A stretch of DNA of 64,000 nt from Christensenellaceae bacterium (GCA_948890655.1 CAQTYU010000001.1:186001-250000); one strand, 5' to 3'. Positions 1-8,000 are shown, counted from the first letter of the stretch. The notes: generated by a model from the letters alone, not told the origin. Numbers and translations: made by a program.

Positions 1-779
1 AAGCCGTCCTTTTCAAGCTCTTCGGGAACTACGGTATAGCCGCAACGCGTACCCGTGAAACCCGCGATTTTGGAGAACGAGCAGAACTCGATTGCGCAGG
101 TTCTTGCGCCCTCTATCTGAAATATAGAACGGGCAAGGTTTCCGTCGGATACAAAGCATTCGTAAGCGGCGTCGTATAAAATTACCGCGTGCTTTGCATT
201 GGCGAAATCGACCCATTCTTTGAGCTGAGCCTTTGTATACGCCGCGCCCGTGGGATTGTTGGGCGAGCAGATATAAATTAAATCTACGTCCAAGGAATAG
301 TCGGGCATAGGAAGAAAGCCGTTTTCTTCGGTTGCGTCGGCGAAAAGAATTTTTCTTCCCGCCATTAAGTTCGTATCGACGTAGACGGGATATACGGGGT
401 CGGGAACAAGGACGGTATTGTCCGCAGAGAAAATATCGAGGATATTGCCCAAATCCGACTTTGCGCCGTCGGACACGAAGATTTCGCTTAAACCTAAATT
501 GACTCCGCTTTCTTTATAATAGCTTTGTATACTCTCACGCAAAAAGGCGTAGCCCTCGTAAGGACCGTAGCCTTTAAAGGTTTCCTGTTTTGACATATCC
601 TCAACGCCCGCGTGCATAGCCTTTATAACTTCGGGAACGAGGGGCAAGGTTACGTCGCCAATGCCGAGCTTTATTATTTTTTTGTCGGTGTGGGTTCGGG
701 AAAACGCGGCTACCCTTGAAGCGACTTCCGCAAACAGGTAGCTATCCGCAACGTCGTTGAAATTTTTATTAAAATTCAT
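1..779 (-). CDS. dapL: LL-diaminopimelate aminotransferase, 3' end cut by window edge
   Basis: PLP-dependent class I/II aminotransferase that converts tetrahydrodipicolinate to LL-2,6-diaminopimelate in lysine and peptidoglycan synthesis. About 259 residues are visible from the ATG at 779; the C-terminal third or so lies outside the window. The PLP-lysine motif SFSKIAGFTGTR is near residue 236, the form typical of DapL, and the core motif SPNNPTGAAYT precedes it. Histidinol-phosphate aminotransferase is the main alternative, but the GFTGTR motif and dapF 3 kb away favour DapL. An interspersed repeat lies between it and pyrG. Confidence 0.85.
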   Translation of the reverse strand, partial: MNFNKNFNDVADSYLFAEVASRVAAFSRTHTDKKIIKLGIGDVTLPLVPEVIKAMHAGVEDMSKQETFKGYGPYEGYAFLRESIQSYYKESGVNLGLSEIFVSDGAKSDLGNILDIFSADNTVLVPDPVYPVYVDTNLMAGRKILFADATEENGFLPMPDYSLDVDLIYICSPNNPTGAAYTKAQLKEWVDFANAKHAVILYDAAYECFVSDGNLARSIFQIEGARTCAIEFCSFSKIAGFTGTRCGYTVVPEELEKDG

Positions 780-819
780 AATTTACCTTTTTTTTGTTGG
801 TTAAACGCTTAAATTAAAG

Positions 820-848
820 AGATTCTTCGCCTATGTCCCGAATGACAT
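820..848. repeat. Interspersed repeat family A, copy 1
   Basis: Intergenic copy of the GATTCTTCG...GAATGACA repeat, here with an altered centre (CCTATGTCCC). It lies between dapL and pyrG. Many related copies occur in gene gaps across the window. Confidence 0.6.
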
Positions 849-869
849 GGGGGCGCGGAGTGAAAGGAG

Positions 870-2471
870 TTATTTTTTGTTGCTGTAGATGACGGCGTGT
901 TTGATAAATTCCCTGAACACGGGGTGTGCGCTTTGGGGGCGTGACTTGAATTCGGGATGGTACTGCACGCCGAGATAGAAGTCATTGGCGGGAATTTCAA
1001 CCGCTTCGACGAGACTTCCGTCCGGCGATAAGCCCGCAATTACCATACCCGCCTTTTCAAGCTCTTCACGGAAGTCGTTGTTGAACTCGTATCTGTGGCG
1101 GTGACGTTCGGAGATTTCGTCCGCGCCGTAGGCTTCCTTCATAAGCTTGCCCGTAACCTTGCAGGGGTACGCGCCAAGGCGCATGGTTCCGCCCATTTTT
1201 ACGCCGTGCTGGTCGGGCATTAAGTCTATAACGCAGTGCTCAGACCGAGGATTGAACTCCGAGGAGTTGGCGTCCTTAAAGCCTAAAACATTCCTTGCAA
1301 ACTCAATGACCGCAGTCTGCATACCAAGACATATGCCGAGATAAGGAATATTATTCTCACGCGCGTACTTTGCGGCAAGAATTTTGCCCTCTACTCCTCG
1401 TCCGCCGAAGCCGCCGGGGACTAAAATGCCGTCCACGCCGCCGAATATCTTTTTGAGGTTGCCTTTTTCGATAACCTCGGTATCTATCCACTGAATATCA
1501 ATCTTTGCGGCGTTTTCATATCCTGCGTGCGCCAAAGCTTCGGCAACGGACAAATATGCGTCGTGAAGCTGAACGTACTTGCCGCAAAGCGCGATTTTTA
1601 CCTTTTTATCGCGGGCGGCTATGCGTTGAAGCATCTTGTTCCACTCGGTTAAATCTATAACGCGGGGGTCAAGCTTCAAGCGTTTGCAAACGATTTCCGA
1701 AAAGCGGCTTTCTTCAAGCATTATAGGGCACTCGTAGAGGACGGGCAGCGTCATATTCTCTATGCAACACTCGGGTTCGACGTTGCAGAACATGGCAATT
1801 TTTGCTTTTACATCCTCGGGCATAGGGCTGTCCACGCGGGTGATGATTATATCGGGGTTGATGCCCATACCCTGCAATTCCTTTACGGAGTGCTGAGTGG
1901 GCTTCGATTTGAACTCTTCCGAGCCTGAAATATAGGGAACTAAGGTTACGTGGATAAAACAGCAGTTATCCCTGCCCACTTCGCGCGCAACCTGACGGAT
2001 AGCTTCGATAAACGGCTGACTTTCGATGTCACCTATCGTACCGCCGATTTCGGTTATCACAACTTCCGCCGAACTGGTTTTGCCAACGTTGTAGATAAAG
2101 GTTTTAATCTCGTTGGTTATATGTGGAATTACCTGCACGGTCTGCCCTAAGTATTCGCCGTTGCGCTCTTTATTTAAAACATTCCAATAGACCTTGCCCG
2201 TGGTAAGGTTGGAGTACTTATTTAAATTTTCGTCAATGAACCTTTCGTAGTGTCCGAGGTCGAGGTCGGTTTCAGCGCCGTCGTCGGTTACGAATACTTC
2301 GCCGTGCTGATAAGGGCTCATCGTGCCGGGGTCGATATTGATGTAGGGGTCGAGCTTTTGCGAAGCCACCTTATACCCTCTGCACTTCAAAAGTCTGCCG
2401 AGCGACGCGGCGGTAATGCCTTTGCCTAAACCCGAAACAACTCCCCCCGTAACGAATATGTACTTGGTCAT
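870..2471 (-). CDS. pyrG: CTP synthase
   Basis: Amidates UTP to CTP using glutamine and ATP; cytosolic. The protein is 533 residues, the normal family length. The N-terminal synthase domain opens MTKYIFVTGGVVSGLGKG with its P-loop-like motif. The C-terminal class I glutaminase domain has the nucleophile motif GICLGMQ near residue 380 and the His/Glu pair in GVQYHPEF near residues 505-507. The ATG at 2471 is chosen because AGGAGG stands 7 nt upstream; the reading frame stays open five codons further, to 2486, without a better site. Directly upstream is a shortened copy of the structured leader found before lonA, clpX, glnN and dapF. Confidence 0.97.
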   Translation of the reverse strand: MTKYIFVTGGVVSGLGKGITAASLGRLLKCRGYKVASQKLDPYINIDPGTMSPYQHGEVFVTDDGAETDLDLGHYERFIDENLNKYSNLTTGKVYWNVLNKERNGEYLGQTVQVIPHITNEIKTFIYNVGKTSSAEVVITEIGGTIGDIESQPFIEAIRQVAREVGRDNCCFIHVTLVPYISGSEEFKSKPTQHSVKELQGMGINPDIIITRVDSPMPEDVKAKIAMFCNVEPECCIENMTLPVLYECPIMLEESRFSEIVCKRLKLDPRVIDLTEWNKMLQRIAARDKKVKIALCGKYVQLHDAYLSVAEALAHAGYENAAKIDIQWIDTEVIEKGNLKKIFGGVDGILVPGGFGGRGVEGKILAAKYARENNIPYLGICLGMQTAVIEFARNVLGFKDANSSEFNPRSEHCVIDLMPDQHGVKMGGTMRLGAYPCKVTGKLMKEAYGADEISERHRHRYEFNNDFREELEKAGMVIAGLSPDGSLVEAVEIPANDFYLGVQYHPEFKSRPQSAHPVFREFIKHAVIYSNKK

Positions 2472-2481
2472 AAATAGCCTC

Positions 2482-2545
2482 CTCACAAATCCGTCGCGCT
2501 ATTCTGCGAATAAAGTTTTTCGTGACGTGCCGTTAATTATTTTAA
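2482..2545 (-). promoter_or_regulatory. Shortened copy of structured leader (family D) before pyrG
   Basis: In RNA sense this begins with the family's 5' flank (AAAATAATTAACGGC), then jumps straight to the 5' arm and loop of the terminal hairpin (TCACGAAAAACTTTATTC then GCAGAATA), and ends TTTGTGAGGAGG at the pyrG ribosome-binding site. The central helices are missing, and the 3' arm (GCGCGACGGATTT) no longer pairs with the 5' arm. It looks like an internally deleted, decayed version of the 180-nt element. Confidence 0.65.
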
Positions 2546-2553
2546 AAATGATT

Positions 2554-2647
2554 GAGATTCTTCGGCTGCGCCTTTGCGCCTTATTACGAGAAGTTTTTAC
2601 AATAAGAGGCGCAAAGCAGCGGGCTACGCTCTCGCGCAGAATGACAA
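2554..2647. repeat. Interspersed repeat family A, long form
   Basis: Starts GATTCTTCGGCTGCGCC and ends GCGCAGAATGACA, with internal complementary blocks TTTGCGCCTTATT and AATAAGAGGCGCAAA, so the whole unit can fold back on itself. The same long form is found inside the coding region of the ABC fusion protein near 58.7 kb. Confidence 0.7.
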
Positions 2648-2664
2648 GAGGAGCTAAGTTATTT

Positions 2665-2800
2665 GAAACCCCTCATCCGTCAACTTTGTTGACACCTTCC
2701 CCTCCACGGGGAAGGCTTAGTTTAGGTGAAAAATTTTTTGAAACCCCTCATCCGTCAACTTTGTTGACACCTTCCCCCCCCTTCAAAAGAGGGGAAGGCT
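2665..2800. repeat. Two tandem copies of repeat family B
   Basis: A 38-nt block beginning GAAACCCCTCATCCGTC and ending GACACCTTCCCC is identical at 2665-2702 and 2740-2777. Each carries the small palindrome GTCAACTTTGTTGAC and is followed by a GGGGAAGGCT end that pairs with the CCTTCCCC block. Related copies lie near 17.6 and 21.8 kb. Confidence 0.85.
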
Positions 2801-2836
2801 TAATTATGATGTTTAATATTGATATTGTAACATAAA

Positions 2837-2864
2837 GGCGGTATAATTGCAAGATTATACCGCC
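2837..2864 (-). terminator. Intrinsic terminator after the small 2959-3228 gene
   Basis: Perfect 11-bp stem (GGCGGTATAAT and its complement) with a 6-nt loop, followed on the minus strand by a T-rich stretch and on the plus strand by six As. It lies downstream of the minus-strand small gene. Confidence 0.75.
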
Positions 2865-2958
2865 AAAAAATTAGTTATTTTAATACAAGAAAAGGGTTAC
2901 GGATATATACGAGCTCAATCCGCACCTACCGCTTGCAGTGGATAAGGGTTAAAGCCAC

Positions 2959-3228
2959 CTAAAATTCATCTGAAATGGATTCAAGTAGCAAAGCAAGTCC
3001 CGTTTTAAAACCCGCTTTGTAAGTGGCTTTCCCCGCTTCGTACTCCTGTTGGTTATAAAGAAGACATATCGATTGCAATTCCTTTTTTTGCTCTTCCGTC
3101 AGGACTTCATTTAATTTGGTAACCCGACCTGCTATGTCCTCTTTAACCTCCTTATACTTCTCCCCCATATCTATCCAATTTTCATAAAGACCTTCAAATT
3201 CGTAAAATTTATCTAATTTAGATTCCAT
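2959..3228 (-). CDS. Small protein of DUF6809-like type, paired with XRE regulator
   Basis: An 89-residue acidic, probably helical protein. It has no signal peptide or membrane segment. The C-terminal motif YKAGFKTGLALLLESISDEF closely matches the end of the 86-residue protein at 46867-47127 (YKEGFKLGLTLALEALSD), and the middle LTEEQKKELQSI matches LTEEQKRLYEEL there. Both are divergent from an XRE-type DNA-binding protein, so the two loci are paralogous modules. The family name is from memory and the molecular function is unknown. A TTGACT-N17-TATAAT promoter at 3278-3306 drives it and a terminator follows. An ATG with upstream AGGAG at about 3236-3240 supports the start. Confidence 0.75.
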   Translation of the reverse strand: MESKLDKFYEFEGLYENWIDMGEKYKEVKEDIAGRVTKLNEVLTEEQKKELQSICLLYNQQEYEAGKATYKAGFKTGLALLLESISDEF

Positions 3229-3258
3229 AATATTCTCCTTAGCTTAATAATTTTTTTT

Positions 3259-3338
3259 GCTAACGTTAACAATAATAATTATATCCTCGTTTCATTTCAC
3301 AGTCAAACAAACTGTAAAACAAAACGAGGATAATTATT
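3259..3338. promoter_or_regulatory. Divergent promoter/operator with long inverted repeat
   Basis: The minus-strand promoter has TTGACT (complement of 3301-3306), a 17-nt spacer and TATAAT (complement of 3278-3283). A near-perfect inverted repeat with arms of about 18 nt (AATAATTATATCCTCGTTT against AAACGAGGATAATTATT) surrounds an inner pair ACAGT/ACTGT at 3299-3315. The plus-strand -10 candidate is GATAAT at 3329-3334, inside the right arm. The symmetry suggests one bound regulator, probably the adjacent XRE protein, controls both genes. Confidence 0.65.
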
Positions 3339-3366
3339 AAAAAAGAATGTCTTTGTTGGGGGTATT

Positions 3367-3798
3367 ATGTCGGAATTTGTCGAAAGGCTAAAAGAGTACA
3401 TTAAAGAGTATAATTTGTCAGTAACTTCGCTTGCTAAAAATATAGGCGTAACCCGAGAAACTGCATCACACATAGTAAATGAAGCGCATATGCCTTCAAC
3501 CAAAGCTTTTATTGCTTTAGTTGAGTACTTTAATTGTTCCGCCGATTATCTTCTTGGAAGAATTGATATTCCGCAAAGTTATAGCTTTGATACAGTAAAA
3601 CCCATTGGTAAAATTTTGAGAAAGTGTTTAAAAGATAACACTAAAAAAGAAACCGACTTGCAAAATGATTTAAATATATCAAGTTCTTTAACATACAAGT
3701 GGCTACACGATAAATCAATCCCTACCATAATTAATTATATAAAACTTGCAGATTATTTCGACTGTTCAATTGACTATTTACTTGGCAGAGAACAATGA
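3367..3798 (+). CDS. XRE-family regulator with two tandem HTH domains
   Basis: A 143-residue protein made of two similar helix-turn-helix units. Unit 1 (about residues 5-66) ends VEYFNCSADYLLGR and unit 2 (about 76-142) ends ADYFDCSIDYLLGR. One chain may therefore bind both halves of an operator or two sites. It diverges from the small DUF6809-like gene across an inverted-repeat promoter, so autoregulation is likely. A GGGGGT stretch just before the ATG at 3367 serves as a weak ribosome-binding site. The gene ends at a strong bidirectional terminator shared with dapF. A second tandem-HTH protein is at 24556. Confidence 0.85.
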   Translation: MSEFVERLKEYIKEYNLSVTSLAKNIGVTRETASHIVNEAHMPSTKAFIALVEYFNCSADYLLGRIDIPQSYSFDTVKPIGKILRKCLKDNTKKETDLQNDLNISSSLTYKWLHDKSIPTIINYIKLADYFDCSIDYLLGREQ

Positions 3799-3802
3799 AA
3801 CT

Positions 3803-3835
3803 AAGCGGCGCGGGCTATCTTAGCCCGCGCCGCTT
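3803..3835. terminator. Bidirectional terminator between XRE gene and dapF
   Basis: Perfect 15-bp GC-rich stem (AAGCGGCGCGGGCTA and its complement) with a 3-nt loop, between two convergent genes. Confidence 0.85.
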
Positions 3836-3853
3836 ATTGGTTATCCTTAAATT

Positions 3854-4687
3854 TTATAAATTGATTTCGCCCGTAAAGACTAAGGTTGCGCCGCCCGTCA
3901 TATACACCGTTTCGTCGGTGTAAAGGATTTTAAGTTCGCCGCCGAGAAGATGAACCGTTATTTCTTCGCCTTTATCGCAAAAGCCGTTCAGGACCGCGGC
4001 GACAGCCGAGGCACACGCGCCCGTGCCGCAGGCGAGCGTTTCACCGCTACCCCTCTCCCAGACGCGCATTTTCAGCTCGTTACGCTTTATAACTTTTACA
4101 AATTCCGTGTTTATCCTTTCGGGGAAGGCGGGATTGTTTTCAAACTTTTTGCCGAGCTCTTCAAGGTTCAGATTGTCAGGGTCTCTGAAAACCACGCAGT
4201 GCGGGTTGCCCATTGAAACGAGGGTGACTTTGTATTCTTCACCGTCCACGGTCAAAGGCGCGTTTACGACTTTTGAGCCTTTAAAGGTTGAGGGGATTTT
4301 TTCGCCGTCGAGGATAGCCGCGCCCATATCGACTTTTGCGCTTGCGACCTTGCCCGCGCCGTCAAGGGTGAATTCAAGCGTTTTTATACCCGAAAGGGTT
4401 TCGATAAGGCAGGTATTGCCGTTTACGTAGCCCAAATCATGCGCGAGCTTACCCACGCAACGCACCCCGTTGCCGCACATCTTGCCCTCGGAGCCGTCCG
4501 CATTGAACATACGCATTTTGCAGTCCGCTATCTTCGAGGGGCAAAGAAGAATTATTCCGTCGCCGCCTATGCCGAAGTGTCTGTCGGAAAGGCGTATTGC
4601 CACCGCTTCGGGGTCGGGGAGCTCTTCCTTCATACAGTCGAAATAGATATAGTCGTTGCCTATACCGTGCATTTTGTAAAATTTCAT
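3854..4687 (-). CDS. dapF: Diaminopimelate epimerase
   Basis: Interconverts LL- and meso-diaminopimelate without a cofactor, feeding lysine and cell-wall synthesis. The 277 residues match the family length. The two catalytic cysteines are visible: Cys71 in KMCGNGVRC and Cys220 in LACGTGACA. The N-terminal MHGIGNDYIY signature is present. The ATG at 4687 is preceded by GAGAGAGG. The gene is monocistronic: a promoter at 4944-4972 starts a transcript whose leader is a roughly 240-nt copy of the structured family D element, and a terminator follows the gene. Together with dapL it completes the aminotransferase branch of the pathway. Confidence 0.97.
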   Translation of the reverse strand: MKFYKMHGIGNDYIYFDCMKEELPDPEAVAIRLSDRHFGIGGDGIILLCPSKIADCKMRMFNADGSEGKMCGNGVRCVGKLAHDLGYVNGNTCLIETLSGIKTLEFTLDGAGKVASAKVDMGAAILDGEKIPSTFKGSKVVNAPLTVDGEEYKVTLVSMGNPHCVVFRDPDNLNLEELGKKFENNPAFPERINTEFVKVIKRNELKMRVWERGSGETLACGTGACASAVAAVLNGFCDKGEEITVHLLGGELKILYTDETVYMTGGATLVFTGEINL

Positions 4688-4699
4688 AAATAACCTCTC

Positions 4700-4938
4700 T
4701 CACAAAAATTTCACGCTGTTCTGCGCGTAAAATTTTCCGTGACTTTTGGAGGCGCCGCCTCCCTGCCCGCGATTTCTCGGAGCACACACATATATAATCG
4801 CGGGCATTCCCCCGCTGCGCGAGCGATGGCGACGCTTTGCACACCTAAATATAAAAATTCAAATAATTTTGCGCAAAGGCGGCGCAGCCACAAATTGAGC
4901 TTGCTAAGCAAAAAGCGTGGCGTTTGCTTGCGCCGTTT
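4700..4938 (-). ncRNA. Structured 5' leader, family D, dapF copy
   Basis: In RNA sense it starts AACGGCGCAAGC at the predicted transcription start and ends TTTTTGTGA against the dapF ribosome-binding site. Helices: hairpin 1 (AAGCAAA/TTTGCTT), then the linker CTCAATTTG; an inserted arm unique to this copy; stem 3 (TGCCCGCGAT/ATCGCGGGCA) closing a loop with TATATATGTGTGTG; stem 4 (GGAGGC GGC GCCTCC); terminal hairpin AAAATTTTACGC/GCGTGAAATTTT with loop GCAGAACA (4705-4736). Arms differ in sequence from other copies but still pair. Confidence 0.75.
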
Positions 4939-4943
4939 ATTAT

Positions 4944-4972
4944 ATTATACAATACATGCGGGGTTAGCGCAA
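4944..4972 (-). promoter_or_regulatory. Promoter of dapF leader
   Basis: TTGCGC (complement of 4967-4972), 17-nt spacer, TATAAT (complement of 4944-4949). The expected start, 7 nt past the -10, falls at about 4937, exactly where the family D element begins with AACGGC. Confidence 0.65.
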
Positions 4973-4990
4973 GAAAAAATAAAATTTATA

Positions 4991-5019
4991 TTGACAAAAC
5001 GCGAGTTTAGCCGCAAAAT
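4991..5019 (+). promoter_or_regulatory. Candidate promoter of the ECF sigma operon
   Basis: TTGACA at 4991-4996, 17-nt spacer, CAAAAT at 5014-5019. The -10 is imperfect. The ribosome-binding site GGAGG at 5031-5035 follows. Confidence 0.45.
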
Positions 5020-5043
5020 AAAAGAAAAACGGAGGCAGACGGC

Positions 5044-5592
5044 ATGCCCGACAGAGAAAGCGAACAACTTAATAAGCTTTTATCGGGCGTTGCCGGAGGC
5101 GAAGCCGAATATCTTGACGGGATTTATTTGTTTGCGGGCAAGAGAATGTTTGCCGTTGCGATAAGCCTTGTCGGGCGGGACTATGCCGAGGACGTGGTTC
5201 ACGACAGCCTTATAAAAATTGCGCGCTTTGCCTATAAATACAGGCAGGACGAAAACCCGTACGGCTGGATATTGAAGATAGTGAGGAACACCGCGCTTGA
5301 CCTTATACGAAAGAAGAAGGCGCACCCCACCGCTTCCGCGGAGGAGTTCTTCTCTCTCGCCTCCGCCGACTATGCTCCCGACAAGCGCGATGACGCAATT
5401 ATGCTTGAACAGGCGATAAAAAAGCTTGCGCCCGACGAACGGCGCGCGACGTACCTGAAATATTACGTGGATATGACCGTGCGCGAGATCGCTGCGGAGA
5501 TGAAGATAAGCAAGTCTGCGGCGGACAGGCTTATAAAAAGAGCCGAGGATAATTTAAAAATTAATTTGTCTGCGGGACGAAACAACGTATAA
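5044..5592 (+). CDS. ECF-type RNA polymerase sigma factor
   Basis: A 182-residue sigma-70 family protein with only regions 2 and 4, as in extracytoplasmic-function sigmas. Region 2 covers about residues 20-90 (DYAEDVVHDSLIKIARF, then NPYGWILKIVRNTALDLIRK). Region 4 covers about 118-175 (LAPDERRATYLKYYVDMTVREIAAEMKIS) and includes the HTH. GGAGG lies 8 nt before the ATG. It is the first gene of an operon: 25 nt later comes a single-pass membrane protein, then a VWA lipoprotein. That order suggests sigma / anti-sigma / envelope effector. The signal sensed is not evident. Confidence 0.9.
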   Translation: MPDRESEQLNKLLSGVAGGEAEYLDGIYLFAGKRMFAVAISLVGRDYAEDVVHDSLIKIARFAYKYRQDENPYGWILKIVRNTALDLIRKKKAHPTASAEEFFSLASADYAPDKRDDAIMLEQAIKKLAPDERRATYLKYYVDMTVREIAAEMKISKSAADRLIKRAEDNLKINLSAGRNNV

Positions 5593-5617
5593 ATTCGTTA
5601 TAATTTTGAGAAGGTAA

Positions 5618-6325
5618 ATGAAAGACAAACGGTTAGAAGAACAATTTAAGGGATATTTTGAGGGCGTAACCACCCCCGAGCTCCCGAATGATATAGTTGC
5701 CGACGCTAAAAAGTCGGTTAAACGGCGCGATACGCGGTTGCCGAGGTTTGCAAAGATTGCCTCGATAGCGGCTTCGTTCGTGCTGGTCTTTGCCGTTGCC
5801 GCCGTGCTTATTGCGCGGGCGGACTTCTCGGTAAACGCCCCCGACGGGTCTGCGGACGGGTCTTTGGGCGGCTCTGCCGCTTTGCCGACTTACGGGGTTT
5901 CCGAACTCCGATACGACGAGGAGAACGCCTACGCACTCTCCTCCGTCGACGGCAATTTGAAGTTTATTGAAAAGCTTGCGTATTTAAATAACGCGGACGT
6001 ACAGAGGGTGTATACCTCACACTTTGCCGACGAGGACACGGCGCACGTGTACGCGGAAGCGACTTACGTTGCAAGCACAAGATACGATTTGCAAATATTC
6101 GTCGAGTTCTCGGATAAGACGTTCGAGCCGCTTAAAACTTATGCGGACGGCGCGGCGGGAACGTACCGCGGAATTTCTTACTATCTCACGAAAGAGATTG
6201 CCGAAAACGGCGAACCCGTGAACAAGCTTTTAGCCGTGAAGGGCGGAGTGAAATATTACTTCAACGTGCAGTCGTCCGACGAAAACGCGTATATAAAATG
6301 CCTTGAACTGCTGCTCAGAAATTAA
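5618..6325 (+). CDS. Putative membrane anti-sigma factor
   Basis: 235 residues: an N-terminal cytosolic part of about 45 residues (begins MKDKRLEEQFKGYFEG), one membrane helix near residues 46-68 (IASIAASFVLVFAVAAVLIA), then a roughly 165-residue extracytoplasmic domain. The short cytosolic segment followed by one helix, directly after an ECF sigma gene, fits an anti-sigma factor, although no zinc-binding HxxxCxxC motif of the ZAS class is visible. The outer domain is not recognised. AAGGT precedes the ATG. Confidence 0.6.
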   Translation: MKDKRLEEQFKGYFEGVTTPELPNDIVADAKKSVKRRDTRLPRFAKIASIAASFVLVFAVAAVLIARADFSVNAPDGSADGSLGGSAALPTYGVSELRYDEENAYALSSVDGNLKFIEKLAYLNNADVQRVYTSHFADEDTAHVYAEATYVASTRYDLQIFVEFSDKTFEPLKTYADGAAGTYRGISYYLTKEIAENGEPVNKLLAVKGGVKYYFNVQSSDENAYIKCLELLLRN

Positions 6326-6396
6326 TTTTTGAAAAAGCGGGACAAAAGGGCGGGAAACTTCGTTGTAATTGCAGAAAGACCGAAACGAGGTGAAAA

Positions 6397-7920
6397 ATGA
6401 AAAAGAAACACTTATTTATTGCAATAGCTTTGATAGGCGCGGCTTGCGTGGGGTTAGGCGCGTGCAGTGCGGACGGCGGCTGGAGCGGCGGGGGTGACTG
6501 GAATTATAATCCCCAGCCCGATCATTACATCACGGGGAATTACGACTATAACTCGATAATAGAAAACGGATTTAAAAACACGGCGGACGAAGCCTCCTCT
6601 TACTTTTCGCTCGATAGGAACACGGCGACTTATTCGCTTGTAAGGCGGCAGTTGAACGACGGGCATAGCATTGCGCCGGACAGCGTGAGAGTTGAGGAAA
6701 TGATAAACTATTTTGACTACGACTTTACCGCGCCTACCGATAAAGCGGTTGCGGTATCATCTTATCTTGCGCCCTGCCCTTGGAACGACGAAAATTATCT
6801 TATGCTTGCGGGAATTAAAACCTCGGAATACAAGCTTGAAACGGACGTGTGCAACTACGTTTTCTTAATAGACAGGTCGGGCTCGATGTCGGGCGATGAC
6901 AGGCTTGGGCTTGCAAAAAAGGGAATATGCAAGCTAGTGGATAATCTTAGCGATAACTCCGTAGTGTCTTTGGTGACTTACGCAAGCGGCGTAGACACGC
7001 ATCTGGACGGCGTGGAGTGCACGGCAAGCGGCAAGACAACGATAAAAAACAAGATAAACGGACTGACCGCGCGCGGTGCGACGAACGGTGGCGACGGACT
7101 GGAAAGGGCTTACGCTTTGGCGAAGGAGCACTTCGTTACGGGCGGCAACAACCGCGTTATACTCATTTCCGACGGCGACTTTAACGTTGGAATGACCTCG
7201 CAGAACGAACTGAAAGAGTTCATACAGAATAAGGCGGACGGCGGCGTGTACCTCTCCGTTTTGGGCGTGGGCTTGGGCAACACGCGGGACAGTATTTTGG
7301 AAACGCTTGCGACCTGCGGCAACGGAAACTACGCATACCTCGATAACGAGTTAGAGGCCGAAAAGGTTCTAGTAAAAGAGCTTAACGGCACTTTAAAAAC
7401 AGTTGCGAAGGACGCGAAGGCGGGCGTTACATTCTCTACCGATACGGTTGAAAAGTACAGGCTTATAGGTTACGATACTAAGATTCTTTCGGCGGACGAC
7501 TTTAACGATGAAAAGACGGACGCGGGCGAGATAGGAAGCAACCTGTGCGTTGCCGCGCTGTACGAAATTAAACTTAAAGAATTCAATATGCCCGCGGTTG
7601 AAGGCGCGGACGCCAAACTCGCGGATATAGAGGTGCGTTATAAGGACGTACGTTCCTCTAAGGAAGTTTCGGACAGCGTGACAAGCGAAGCTTATCTTAA
7701 CGCCTCCTCTACCCCCAACGACGATTTTAAATTTATATCTTGCGTTGCGGAGTTCGGGCTTATCCTGCGCAAATCGGAGTACAAGGGCAACGCGTCGCTC
7801 GACGGCGTGCTGACGAGGCTTGAAGGTATGTCCGAATATATCAACGCAGACCCGTTGAAGAAGGAGTTTGTGTCGCTCGTCGGCAAGGCGTCGGAAAAAG
7901 ACTATTACGCCGCTAAGTAA
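6397..7920 (+). CDS. VWA-domain lipoprotein, YfbK-like
   Basis: 507 residues. A signal peptide with lipobox (GLGAC at about residues 19-23) predicts a lipid-anchored surface protein. Next comes the N-terminal domain seen in YfbK/YfbK-like proteins (YSLVRRQLNDGHSIAPDSVRVEEMINYFDYDF split over residues 70-105), then a von Willebrand A domain whose metal-site motif DRSGSMS starts near residue 159, with the TxG-type loop GATNGGDGL and the SDGDFNVG element later. The C-terminal part resembles the DUF3520 region of the same family. It closes the ECF sigma operon, so it is probably part of that regulon. The ligand or partner is unknown. Confidence 0.85.
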   Translation: MKKKHLFIAIALIGAACVGLGACSADGGWSGGGDWNYNPQPDHYITGNYDYNSIIENGFKNTADEASSYFSLDRNTATYSLVRRQLNDGHSIAPDSVRVEEMINYFDYDFTAPTDKAVAVSSYLAPCPWNDENYLMLAGIKTSEYKLETDVCNYVFLIDRSGSMSGDDRLGLAKKGICKLVDNLSDNSVVSLVTYASGVDTHLDGVECTASGKTTIKNKINGLTARGATNGGDGLERAYALAKEHFVTGGNNRVILISDGDFNVGMTSQNELKEFIQNKADGGVYLSVLGVGLGNTRDSILETLATCGNGNYAYLDNELEAEKVLVKELNGTLKTVAKDAKAGVTFSTDTVEKYRLIGYDTKILSADDFNDEKTDAGEIGSNLCVAALYEIKLKEFNMPAVEGADAKLADIEVRYKDVRSSKEVSDSVTSEAYLNASSTPNDDFKFISCVAEFGLILRKSEYKGNASLDGVLTRLEGMSEYINADPLKKEFVSLVGKASEKDYYAAK

Positions 7921-7935
7921 AAAGAAAGAAACGAA

Positions 7936-7977
7936 ACGCCGCTTGCGGAATTGAATTCCGCAAGCGGCGTGTTTTTT
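7936..7977 (+). terminator. Intrinsic terminator of the ECF sigma operon
   Basis: Stem ACGCCGCTTGCGGAA with its perfect complement at 7956-7970, followed by GTTTTTTG. Confidence 0.85.
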
Positions 7978-8000
7978 GTTGATACGAGTTTTATAAAATA

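Noticed and set aside
2665..2800. CRISPR array
   Set aside because: Only two repeat units, with non-CRISPR spacing, and no cas genes in the window.
2416..2835. 139-codon plus-strand frame over the pyrG start and B repeats
   Set aside because: Its product is mostly translated repeat (PHPSTLLTPSPP twice) and no ribosome-binding site precedes it.
4700..4938. Known riboswitch (lysine, glutamine, c-di-GMP or THF) upstream of dapF/glnN
   Set aside because: Neither the lysine riboswitch core nor the other consensus cores could be found, and the same element precedes lonA and clpX.
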